Shown piece after piece: positions 17,872-25,731 of a stretch of 44,020 nucleotides of DNA (its first letter is position 1; each line of letters opens with the position of its first letter). This DNA comes from Desulfobulbaceae bacterium. GTDB lineage: Bacteria; Desulfobacterota; Desulfobulbia; Desulfobulbales; Desulfocapsaceae. The stretch is taken from positions 1 to 44,020 of the forward strand of contig QKIH01000051.1 in the NCBI GenBank assembly GCA_003249645.1. The letters are read 5' to 3'. A model generated the notes under the pieces. That model saw only the letters and a program-made list of their open reading frames with translations. It did not search any database and was not told the origin of the DNA. Both the position numbers and the translations under genes were made by a program.

Positions 17872-17887
17872 TGCAATTACCGAGCCA
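17872..17887 (-). promoter_or_regulatory. Candidate sigma-54 promoter of the flagellin gene
   Basis: On the minus strand TGGCTCG-GTAA-TTGCA, matching TGGCACG-N4-TTGCW with one mismatch and with the GG and GC at the required 10-base spacing. Transcription would begin near 17861, giving a ~205-base leader before the ATG at 17655. Sigma-54 control of flagellar genes is common in this group. Confidence 0.65.
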
Positions 17888-18261
17888 TGCACAATTTTTC
17901 TCAATTTGCAGACTGCATATCAAAGCCAACACAGGTCTCTATAAGGCCTGTATCTCAACTCTTAATCTTGAACTCTATGCCGACATGCTCCTGCAATCTG
18001 CACTTTTAGAGGCTTTGCTGTGAAACGACAATAACACGGCAATCTGCCGGGACAACGGTAGAGAGAGTGATGACTATCTTCAGGTTAAGCGGTTGCGAGT
18101 CTTCTTCGCAAACATGTTGTGGGCCAAAATTCCGCCGAATTAAACAGCTGCAGTTGAAAATCCGACACGGAAAGTGAAAGAAACGGTTCTTTTATTCAAT
18201 AATACTCATTAATGAGGTCGTTTCAGGTTCTGAAAAAGGAAAGTACTCCGGATGAGAGCTA

Positions 18262-19479
18262 TTATTTTTCTCCGTAAATCAATCCATTAGAGTAACGAAT
18301 AGCCGTTAAATAGCTTTCTGACACAGTCCCGAGATCAACGGCGAGCTCTTTGAGCAGCTTCAGCGCCTGCTGTTTCTGTCTTCTCTCCACAGCGATTGCC
18401 GCCTGAAGAAACAGCGATAAAATACCAGTACTTGAAACCAGAGCGTTTTTAATCTCGGTATTAATGGGCAGCTGCTCCATAACCTTGTCCATAGAGGTGC
18501 TGAGCATGATATCCAGTGAAGAGAACAGACCAAGGATAAAAAGCTGCTCAGACTTCAGGCTGTATGGGCTGTTTGCCGCCAGCAGTTCGCAGAACTTTGC
18601 CCTGACCAGAACCAGTCTGACCAGTTCATCGGAAGCGTTTACAGCAAGCTCTGAAATAATAATCAGCAGGATGAACCGTCTCAATTCCTTTTCACCAAGA
18701 TAGGCGATGGCATGCTTAATGGAGCTTACCTTTTCGAGACGATAAAAATACGCCGAATTTAAAAATTTCAAGAGTTTGTAACTGGTTGCGACATCATGCG
18801 AGATGATCTCGTGCAATCTGCTCATGGTTGTATTCTTCTGAGTAACCTCATTGAGCAGACGCAGAAGATTCACTTTGGCAACAGTCAGTTCGACAATCTT
18901 GATCTGCTCAGGCCTGCAGAAAAAATAGCCCTGAAAATAACTGAAGCCCATTTTCTGCGCCCGATCAAACTCTTCCAAGGTTTCAACTTTTTCAGCAAGC
19001 AGTTTAACATTGTAATTTTTCAGGATGTTAAGCGTTCTGATAATTGTGTCCAACGGAGTCAGACGAACATCAATCTTAATAATGCTGACATATTCCAACA
19101 GCTTCAGGTATTTTCGCTCAAAGACAAAATCATCAAGGGCGATCGTGTAACCCTGTTGAAAAAGAGATTTACAGACCGCAACGACCTTTTCATTGGGTTC
19201 GATGCTTTCAAGAAGCTCCACAACAACCTGACTTTTGGGAAAAGAGGCGGGAATATTCTGCTCGATCAGTTTCTGCGTAAAATTAATGAAGCAGGGTTTA
19301 TGGTTGGATATTTCATCAATATCCCGGGTTAAAAATGCACTGGAGAGCAGGCTTGTCGTCGCTTTTTCTCCGCTTACATCGGCCAGTTTGTAATCAGCAG
19401 CGCCCCGATAAAGCAGTTCATACGCAAAGAGGCGCTTCTGAGCATTCAAGATCGGCTGACGGGCTATAAATTGTTCCAT
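18262..19479 (-). CDS. EAL-HDOD signalling protein (YuxH/CdgJ type)
   Basis: A 405-residue cytoplasmic protein. The N-terminal ~200 residues are an EAL domain (ARQPILNAQKRLFAYELLYRG, IALDDFVF, IIKIDVRL, LLAEKVET, YFQGYFF); the C-terminal ~200 residues are an HDOD domain (LHEIISHDVATSYKLLKFLNS, SIKHAIAYLGEKELRRFI). The EAL motif reads ELL, and DDFG is DDFV, as in non-catalytic EAL domains that bind but do not cleave cyclic di-GMP, or have lost binding. Related EAL-HDOD proteins (CdgJ in Vibrio) affect motility. It follows a PilZ gene by 17 bases and lies next to flagellin, so a role in cyclic-di-GMP control of motility is a reasonable inference. Confidence 0.88.
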   Translation of the reverse strand: MEQFIARQPILNAQKRLFAYELLYRGAADYKLADVSGEKATTSLLSSAFLTRDIDEISNHKPCFINFTQKLIEQNIPASFPKSQVVVELLESIEPNEKVVAVCKSLFQQGYTIALDDFVFERKYLKLLEYVSIIKIDVRLTPLDTIIRTLNILKNYNVKLLAEKVETLEEFDRAQKMGFSYFQGYFFCRPEQIKIVELTVAKVNLLRLLNEVTQKNTTMSRLHEIISHDVATSYKLLKFLNSAYFYRLEKVSSIKHAIAYLGEKELRRFILLIIISELAVNASDELVRLVLVRAKFCELLAANSPYSLKSEQLFILGLFSSLDIMLSTSMDKVMEQLPINTEIKNALVSSTGILSLFLQAAIAVERRQKQQALKLLKELAVDLGTVSESYLTAIRYSNGLIYGEK

Positions 19480-19496
19480 AAATTTTCAACCATGCT

Positions 19497-19835
19497 TTAT
19501 GCCCGGTTTTTTTTCTTTCTGTTTTGCCGTTGCTGCTCGGCGAAATAATTCCTTAGACGCAATTTTGTTTCTTCTTCAATGATGGTAAAACGTATACCAA
19601 ACCCATTTTCTGCGTTTCTCATCACCTTGCCCTGTATTTCAAGAACAGTATCATCTGCAAGAGTAATGATAATAAGTATTTTTTCCTTTATGGAGACCGG
19701 GCAGGTCGCCTCCTGCAGGGCACAGCCGTCTGTGGATATATTCACAAGCTCAGCTCCTCCCTCACTAAAGGCAGTTTTATATCGTACAGCCTCGCCTGAG
19801 CATTTATACCGGTAAGCAGATCGTTTCGATTTCAT
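19497..19835 (-). CDS. PilZ-domain cyclic-di-GMP-binding protein
   Basis: A 112-residue protein made of one PilZ domain. The arginine-rich N-terminal motif (KRSAYRYKCSG, corresponding to RxxxR) and the second motif NISTDGCALQ (D/NxSxxG) are both present, so it should bind cyclic di-GMP. GKVMRNAENGFGIRFTII is the usual late beta strand. PilZ proteins act as receptors that pass the signal to flagellar, adhesion or secretion partners. It is probably co-transcribed with the downstream EAL-HDOD gene. Confidence 0.88.
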   Translation of the reverse strand: MKSKRSAYRYKCSGEAVRYKTAFSEGGAELVNISTDGCALQEATCPVSIKEKILIIITLADDTVLEIQGKVMRNAENGFGIRFTIIEEETKLRLRNYFAEQQRQNRKKKNRA

Positions 19836-19932
19836 TAGATAACTCAGTAGATTTTCATAAGCTTATGCAAGAGATTCTATCTCAGGCAGCAAATGAATGT
19901 CAACGCAGCAGTCGAAAATATGAGACTCATTA

Positions 19933-20934
19933 TCAGGAGACCAGAGGCTTGAAATAATACGGCAACGTCTTCTCCAGCCAAAACCTGGGTCGAGTGACTG
20001 AACCGGAAAGAAAACCCACATGGCCTCCATTTTCGAAGAGTCGATATTTTATATTGGCCGGCAAGGCATGTCGAAGAATCACAGCATCACTCATAAAAGG
20101 GTCGTCTGCAGCCTGAATAATCAGGGTTTCAAGTTTAATGTCAGACAAAACTGGTAAACCGGAACAACGGCTATAATAATCTGCAGCACTGGTAAAACCA
20201 TAGAGAGGGGCTGTAATCAGGTCATCAAACTCCCACAGTGTCTTTATATCAGCAATCGTTTTTTCCGAAAGATCCAGCTGCTGTCTGAGAAGCGGCACTT
20301 TAGCTAAAGCAGTCCGTTTCAGTGAGGCCAGCAGATATCGGTTATACAGCAGAGAAAGCCCCTCTTCCATGCGTCTGGAGCAAGAAGCAAGTTCAAAGGG
20401 AGCGGAGACGATGGCAGCCATATGCAGGAGCGGGTCATCGACATATTTTGCCAGATACCTGCTCAGCATGTTTCCACCAAGAGAGAAACCAACGGCAGCT
20501 TTGGGATTCCCGGGAAAACGTTCGTGTATATGCGAGAGAAAGAATCGGGCATCCTCAGTCTCTCCTGAATGGTATGCCTTAACCGACCGGTTGACTGTAC
20601 CGGAACAGCCCCTGAAATGCATCAGCACAGCCAGCCACCCCTGTTGTGAAAAGGCGTGCAGCAGACCATTGGCATAAGGGCTTTTAAAACTTCCTTCAAG
20701 CCCGTGAAACACGATCAGAACCGGCTTTTTTATAGCATCTTTTCGTGCCGCATCTTCACTCCAGGCCAGATCGACGAAATCACCATCCGGCGTATCAAGT
20801 CTCTGCCAATGAGGTCTGAATAAGGGCTTTGGTCGTAGAATCCTCGGAAGAACCGTTTGTACATGTGCGTTTTTCAGGCTCCGGCCAGTAGTAAATGATT
20901 GTATCTCTGAAGTGTCCATACAGCCCTTTTTCAT
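19933..20934 (-). CDS. YheT-family alpha/beta hydrolase
   Basis: A 333-residue protein of the YheT/EMB8 family. NAHVQTVLP near residue 20 is a family hallmark. FHGLEGSFKSPY forms the oxyanion loop, MHFRGCSGTVNR follows, GFSLGGNMLSRY holds the nucleophile Ser, IQAADDPFMSD the acid, and NGGHVGFLSG the catalytic His. Family members act on short lipids or esters, but no physiological substrate is firmly known. No membrane segment is seen. The start could be ATG 20934 or ATG 20919, where AAGGG lies just upstream. The gene diverges from the sensor kinase gene. Confidence 0.88.
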   Translation of the reverse strand: MKKGCMDTSEIQSFTTGRSLKNAHVQTVLPRILRPKPLFRPHWQRLDTPDGDFVDLAWSEDAARKDAIKKPVLIVFHGLEGSFKSPYANGLLHAFSQQGWLAVLMHFRGCSGTVNRSVKAYHSGETEDARFFLSHIHERFPGNPKAAVGFSLGGNMLSRYLAKYVDDPLLHMAAIVSAPFELASCSRRMEEGLSLLYNRYLLASLKRTALAKVPLLRQQLDLSEKTIADIKTLWEFDDLITAPLYGFTSAADYYSRCSGLPVLSDIKLETLIIQAADDPFMSDAVILRHALPANIKYRLFENGGHVGFLSGSVTRPRFWLEKTLPYYFKPLVS

Positions 20935-21302
20935 GCACGAAACTATCTCATTCCCTAGCGTCCCCGAAGTTAGGATAAACCTAGCTTACGGGGATGCTGC
21001 TCATAAACCGCCTGTGTTCCTCCACCAACGTTTATTTGTCTTAACAACCTGTCCAAAAATAGCCATTGTTTTTTTCCTTACAGTTGTCGGATGAGCAGAA
21101 GGCCGTCTCCTATGTTACAGCTCAATCCTGTCATAACCCATTTGCAAGCTTGTGAACTGAACCCATAGGATCTGGAAGCCCCTGACCCGATAGTGAAGAT
21201 TGGAAGCAACTCCAATAAATCGATACACATTCCTCTCTATTTCAATTACTCTTCTTCTATCAGGCAAGATTTACCTGTTCCCTTATCCGGAGATGCGCTT
21301 TT
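20935..21302. other. Intergenic region between divergent yheT-like and sensor kinase genes
   Basis: About 370 bases. The left end carries a nested hairpin (20957-20998, listed separately). The remainder has no ORF with a ribosome binding site and no clear promoter that I can assign. Confidence 0.35.
20957..20998. other. Nested hairpin upstream of the YheT-type gene
   Basis: Outer arms AGCGTCCCCG (20957-20966) and CGGGGATGCT (20989-20998) pair over 10 bp with one G-T pair. Inside, TAGG (20971-20974) pairs with CCTA (20980-20983) around a 5-nt loop. It could be a leader structure of the minus-strand gene starting 23 bases away, or a terminator-like element. No T-run follows on either side. Confidence 0.5.
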
Positions 21303-23960
21303 ATGCTGTTTCGTTTTTTTCTTTACGGTTTTCTTTTCCTGTTCACTTTATTGCCAGGTGCAGGCTTCACACTCGCTCAAACAAATGAGCCTGTGAAAGG
21401 CGTGAAAAAGGACATTCTCTATTTCAACTCCTACCACGACGGGTACCAGTGGTCCGATGCCATCCTTACCGGAATACGTGAAGAGCTCGCAACTTCAGAC
21501 TTTCAGATTGATCTGCAGGTCGAATATATGGATGCGAAAAAATATAATGTGGAACCTGTCATCAATGAACTGCTGCGTCTCTATAAAGCCAAATTCAAGG
21601 ATAAGAAGTTTGATGCCATCATTACCTCAGACGATGATGCCTTCAATTTTATTCACAAATACCGTGATACTCTGTTTCCGGATACGCCGCTGATCTTCTG
21701 CGGCGTCAACCATTTTGAGGTCAGTGATCTTCGCATCGGAAATATCACCGGAGTGGTTGAAACCTTTGATCTCGCCTCAACTCTCGAAACGGCATTGAAA
21801 CTTCATCCGAACAAAAAGAAAATGATAGTCGTTGGTGACGAATCTACTACGGGAGTCGCCATCAGACGGCAGATTGAAAAGCAGGTTCCTGCCTTCAGAG
21901 ACCGGTTGAAAATAGACTACTGGACCCAACTCGATCTGGAAGAGGTCAACAAACTGGTCGCAGAGCTGCCAGAAGATACTTTTCTCTTCTTCATTCCCTA
22001 TTTTCAGATCATCGGCAGTCGTTACCTCGCCGCTGAAGAAGTTATCTATTCCATTGCATCACACTCCAGTGTACCGATCTATACGGCATGGGATTTTCTT
22101 CTCGGCAATGGAGTGGTCGGCGGCAACATGCTCTCAAGTGTCAATCACGGCCGTGAAGCCGCTGCAATGGCGCTTTCGATACTTTCAGGAACCAAGGCGG
22201 ATTCCATTCCTATCAGCAACCAGCCGCAGTATAATTTCCGTTTTGACTATAAGGTGATGCAGAAACTCGGAATTTCTGAAAAAGATCTTCCGAAAGGCAG
22301 TCAGCTTATCAATACGCCAAACCCGTTTTACGAGCTGCCGAGAGAACTTTTCTGGACCATCATAGTAAGCTTTATCCTGCTGCTCATTACGGTTCTCTTT
22401 CTGGTTGTCAATATGATTGCCCGAAAACAGGCCGAACAGAAGATGAAGAACCAGCTCACCTTCCAGGAAACGCTTATCGATACCATCCCGCAACTGGTAT
22501 CTTGGAAAAACAGAGCTTACCGTTATGTCGGCGCCAACCTTACCTTCGCCAATTTCTTCGGACTGAAAGATATAGATGATGTGTTCAACAGATCAACGGA
22601 CTCGATAATTTCAGACGACAACTATGTAAAATGGTCGACTCAGGCCGATATTGACGTGGTTAACAACCATAAAGAATTTCGTAAGGTTCGAAAAAAAATA
22701 GTCAATTCAGATAATCAGGAATCCTGGCTAGAGGTCAACAAAGTCCCGCTCAAAGATCAGAACGGCAGGATTAACGGTGTTCTAACTACGGCAGAAAATG
22801 TCACCAGAGAGCATAATCTTGAAAAGCAGCTTCTTCAATCGCAGAAGATGGAGGCAATCGGCACACTTGCGAGCGGTATTTCCCATGATTTCAACAATAT
22901 TCTCACATCAACCATCAATTCCATAGAACTTGCCATGGGGGATATTGAAGAAGGATCCCAGACCATGAAGGACCTGGAACGCGGTCTTAAAGCGGCTCGC
23001 CGCGGCGGTCAGGTAGTAAAACAGATACTCGCCTTTTCCAAACCGACTCAGGAGGGGTTCAGACCAACCGATCTTTCAATTGTGATCTCGGAAGTGCTCC
23101 ACCTGATGGAGGTCTCGCTGCCGTCCAATATCAGGGTAAGAAGCCATATCGCTCCCGGTATCGGATCGATCTACGCTGACCCGACCCAGATCCATCAGGC
23201 CGTGATGAACCTCTACACCAATGCTTTTCATGCTCTGCGTGAAACAGGAGGAGAACTGCAGCTGCGCCTTGAAGATGTAACTCTTGAAACCGAAGAAGCA
23301 ACATACATCAACGTGCCCACCGGAGAATATGTTCGTCTTACCGTCGAAGACAACGGCCCCGGCATCCCTGCTGATATCATTGATAAAATATTTGATCCCT
23401 TCTTCTCCTCAAAAGACAAAGCCGAAGGCACCGGCCTTGGACTGGCAGTTGTTCACGGTATCGTTAAAGGTCATCAGGGTGGCATCCGTGTTAAGAGTGA
23501 GCCGGGCAAAGGTGCAGTCTTTGAGATTTATCTACCGAAAATTCAGATGGAGAGCCAGCTGGTTGATCAGCCGATATCATTGGTGTATAACCGCTCTACC
23601 GCCTCTGTCTTACTGGTTGAGGACGACCCAGACCAGCTACTGACTATTCCCCGTTTGCTCGACGAAGTCGGCTACAAGGTGAAGGCTGTCGGTGACAGTA
23701 TTGAGGCCGCAGTGCTAATAGCAGAAAATCCGGATCAGTTTGATCTGCTGGTCACCGACTATGACATGCCCGGGTTAAACGGTATCGAGTTGGTACGAAA
23801 AGTTGAAAAAGCGGCGCCAAATCTGGTAGTTCTTATGATATCAGGGCGTGAAGAGGCAAATATAGCCGCACGCGAAGTTGACCGGATTAAAAAAGTCGTT
23901 TTAAAACCCTACACCAAAGATGAACTGTTCAGTGCCATTGAGCAGGTAATACAGAGATAA
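21303..23960 (+). CDS. Hybrid sensor histidine kinase with periplasmic binding-protein-like sensor
   Basis: An 885-residue protein: signal/TM segment 1 (residues 1-25), a periplasmic region of about 320 residues resembling ABC substrate-binding proteins of the PF04392 type (ILYFNSYHDGYQWSDAILTGI), a second TM segment (about 348-370), a PAS domain (about 390-500), HisKA with IGTLASGISHDFNNIL (phosphorylated His), HATPase with N, G1 and G2 boxes (MNLYTNAFHAL, VEDNGPGIP, GTGLGLAVVHGI), and a C-terminal receiver (VLLVEDDPD, LLVTDYDMPG, KPYT). It senses a periplasmic ligand and starts a phosphorelay. Four bases separate it from the response-regulator gene, and the TRAP transporter genes follow, so the ligand may be the TRAP substrate. 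Start ATG 21303 puts the signal segment first. Confidence 0.93.
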   Translation: MLFRFFLYGFLFLFTLLPGAGFTLAQTNEPVKGVKKDILYFNSYHDGYQWSDAILTGIREELATSDFQIDLQVEYMDAKKYNVEPVINELLRLYKAKFKDKKFDAIITSDDDAFNFIHKYRDTLFPDTPLIFCGVNHFEVSDLRIGNITGVVETFDLASTLETALKLHPNKKKMIVVGDESTTGVAIRRQIEKQVPAFRDRLKIDYWTQLDLEEVNKLVAELPEDTFLFFIPYFQIIGSRYLAAEEVIYSIASHSSVPIYTAWDFLLGNGVVGGNMLSSVNHGREAAAMALSILSGTKADSIPISNQPQYNFRFDYKVMQKLGISEKDLPKGSQLINTPNPFYELPRELFWTIIVSFILLLITVLFLVVNMIARKQAEQKMKNQLTFQETLIDTIPQLVSWKNRAYRYVGANLTFANFFGLKDIDDVFNRSTDSIISDDNYVKWSTQADIDVVNNHKEFRKVRKKIVNSDNQESWLEVNKVPLKDQNGRINGVLTTAENVTREHNLEKQLLQSQKMEAIGTLASGISHDFNNILTSTINSIELAMGDIEEGSQTMKDLERGLKAARRGGQVVKQILAFSKPTQEGFRPTDLSIVISEVLHLMEVSLPSNIRVRSHIAPGIGSIYADPTQIHQAVMNLYTNAFHALRETGGELQLRLEDVTLETEEATYINVPTGEYVRLTVEDNGPGIPADIIDKIFDPFFSSKDKAEGTGLGLAVVHGIVKGHQGGIRVKSEPGKGAVFEIYLPKIQMESQLVDQPISLVYNRSTASVLLVEDDPDQLLTIPRLLDEVGYKVKAVGDSIEAAVLIAENPDQFDLLVTDYDMPGLNGIELVRKVEKAAPNLVVLMISGREEANIAAREVDRIKKVVLKPYTKDELFSAIEQVIQR

Positions 23961-23964
23961 AGAG

Positions 23965-25380
23965 ATGGGAAACGTACTGATTATTGACGATGACAACGAG
24001 ATCTGTGAGACCATGCACAGCCTGCTTTTGCGGCAGCATCATTCCTGCCGCTCTGCCCACACCATCGGTGAAGGGAAACAGGCGCTTGATCAGGAATCAT
24101 TTGATATCCTCTTTCTCGATGTTTCGCTGCCGGACGGCAACGGACTCACTCTTTTACAGGATATTGCAGCACTGCCCGATGCCCCTGAAGTGATCATCCT
24201 GACAGGCCAGGGAGACCCGGACGGTGCCGAACTGGCAATCAAGGGAGGGGTCTGGGATTACCTGCTCAAACCCTCCAGTGTCCGGGAAATTAACCTGACA
24301 CTCTCCCGGGCCATGCGTTACCGTGAAGAAAAACTCGGCAACAGAAAAGCCGAAGTCTCAACCGGAAAGATTATCGGCAAGAGCTCTGAAATAAAAGACG
24401 CTTTAAAGCAGATTGCCATTGCCGCCCATTCCGATGTCAACGTTCTCATCACCGGTGAAACCGGAACTGGTAAAGAGATTTTTTCCAAGCTCATCCACGA
24501 GAACAGCAAGCGGCAGGAAGGAGATTTTGTTGTCGTGGACTGCGCGTCCCTCACTGAATCGCTGGTTGAATCTATTCTATTCGGTCACAGAAAAGGTGCT
24601 TTCACCGGAGCCCACGATACCAGGGCCGGACTTATCAAACTTGCCGACAACGGGACGCTCTTTCTCGATGAAGTCGGTGAAATGCCTATGAACATGCAGA
24701 AGTCGTTTCTCCGGGTTCTGCAAGAAAAAACCTTTCGTGCAGTTGGTGATTCAAAAGAACAATCCAGTAATTTCAGGTTGATCGCCGCAACCAACAAAGA
24801 CCTCGATCAGATGGCGAGGCAGGGGACCTTTCGTGAAGATCTCCTGTACAGAATCAAAGCGATGATCATCCACCTGCCGCCGCTTCGTCTTCGTGCAGGA
24901 GATATACGGCTGCTGACCGATCATCAGGCCAACCTTATCTGCAAACAGCTCAATATTCCTGCAAAAACTATCAGTGAAGGTGTTTACGAACTGCTTGAAC
25001 AGTACAGCTGGCCGGGTAACGTGAGAGAATTATTTAACATGGTGGAAAGAGCTGTTGCCTCGGCAGGAAATGAAAAACAGCTTTTTGCGGCTCATCTTCC
25101 CAGCAGTTTACGCATCAAAGTTACAAGAGATCAGCTGTCGCAACAGAATAAGGAAGAGTTATCGGCAGGCCCTGAGACAGCTCCTGTCCGAAAAAACGGA
25201 CAACTGCCAATGGAAACAGAAATTCTCTCACTCAAAGAGTACAAAAATCAGCTTGAAAAAGAGTACCTGCTTATGCTTATTGACAAGTATTCCAACTCAA
25301 TACCTGATCTGCTTCAGGTGTCCGGCCTTTCCCGATCCCATTTTTACTCGCTCCTGAAAAAACACGACCTCGTTCTTTGA
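23965..25380 (+). CDS. Sigma-54-dependent response regulator (NtrC/DctD family)
   Basis: A 471-residue activator. Residues 1-120 are a receiver (LIIDDDNE, LFLDVSLPDGNG with phosphoacceptor Asp, KPSS). Residues 135-365 are an AAA+ sigma-54 domain with Walker A GETGTGKE, the sigma-54-contacting loop GAFTGA, Walker B TLFLDEVGEMP and the NVREL sensor. The C-terminal 50 residues form a Fis-type helix-turn-helix (IPDLLQVSGLSRSHFYSLLKKH). The phosphorylated protein would form hexamers and open sigma-54 promoters. One of three TGTCCG-N6-CGGACA palindromes lies inside its own 3' coding sequence (25185-25202). It pairs with the upstream kinase and probably controls dctPQM. Confidence 0.95.
   Translation: MGNVLIIDDDNEICETMHSLLLRQHHSCRSAHTIGEGKQALDQESFDILFLDVSLPDGNGLTLLQDIAALPDAPEVIILTGQGDPDGAELAIKGGVWDYLLKPSSVREINLTLSRAMRYREEKLGNRKAEVSTGKIIGKSSEIKDALKQIAIAAHSDVNVLITGETGTGKEIFSKLIHENSKRQEGDFVVVDCASLTESLVESILFGHRKGAFTGAHDTRAGLIKLADNGTLFLDEVGEMPMNMQKSFLRVLQEKTFRAVGDSKEQSSNFRLIAATNKDLDQMARQGTFREDLLYRIKAMIIHLPPLRLRAGDIRLLTDHQANLICKQLNIPAKTISEGVYELLEQYSWPGNVRELFNMVERAVASAGNEKQLFAAHLPSSLRIKVTRDQLSQQNKEELSAGPETAPVRKNGQLPMETEILSLKEYKNQLEKEYLLMLIDKYSNSIPDLLQVSGLSRSHFYSLLKKHDLVL
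25185..25202. promoter_or_regulatory. Enhancer-like palindrome 1 (within regulator coding sequence)
   Basis: TGTCCG-AAAAAA-CGGACA, a perfect 6+6 inverted repeat with an A6 spacer. The same arms recur at 25520-25537 and, with two changes, at 25396-25413. About 425 bp upstream of the sigma-54 element. Confidence 0.55.
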
Positions 25381-25395
25381 GCTGCTTTTTTTGCC

Positions 25396-25413
25396 TGTAC
25401 GTTTTTTCAGACA
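25396..25413. promoter_or_regulatory. Enhancer-like palindrome 2
   Basis: TGTACG-TTTTTT-CAGACA: same architecture as the other two copies, with one change in each half and a T6 spacer. It lies just after the regulator's stop codon. Confidence 0.4.
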
Positions 25414-25519
25414 GACCATCACTTATCTAAAAACACGCTGATTTTACTTAACTTTCAACCGGTTATACGATTATTACAGGCTTTCACAGTGACAACACTC
25501 TTGCCGCGCCAGTATTTTT

Positions 25520-25537
25520 TGTCCGTTTTTTCGGACT
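25520..25537. promoter_or_regulatory. Enhancer-like palindrome 3
   Basis: TGTCCG-TTTTTT-CGGACT: one terminal change from the perfect copy, T6 spacer. Its centre lies about 83 bp upstream of the -24 GG of the sigma-54 promoter, a normal distance for an NtrC-type enhancer. Confidence 0.6.
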
Positions 25538-25610
25538 ACAGCAACGAATCTTCATACATCCACCAGCACCAACCATTGTTATCTCATCAAATTTCGGTTC
25601 TTTTTAACCA

Positions 25611-25626
25611 TGGCATGAACATTGCT
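25611..25626 (+). promoter_or_regulatory. Sigma-54 promoter of the TRAP operon
   Basis: TGGCATG-AACA-TTGCT matches TGGCACG-N4-TTGCW with a single change. GG is at 25612-25613 and GC at 25624-25625. Transcription would start near 25637, about 95 bases before the dctP start codon. A sigma-54 response regulator is encoded directly upstream. Confidence 0.85.
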
Positions 25627-25731
25627 TGATGATTATTCTGCTATAGAAGCGCGTTGTTGAATAACTGGGAGAAAGACAACGTACCTCCGAATAATCGGAT
25701 CATTTCATTAATTGTTTCTCGGGAGGAGACA

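Larger units (their letters stand above)
17656..18261. other. Long 5' region of the flagellin gene
   Basis: About 600 bases without a supported gene. On the minus strand it holds the flagellin ribosome binding site, a sigma-28-like ACCGATAA, an inverted repeat CCATTT/AAATGG (17767-17784) and the sigma-54 element. The left part (17940-18261) lies after the EAL-HDOD gene, and I see no clear terminator there. Confidence 0.5.
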
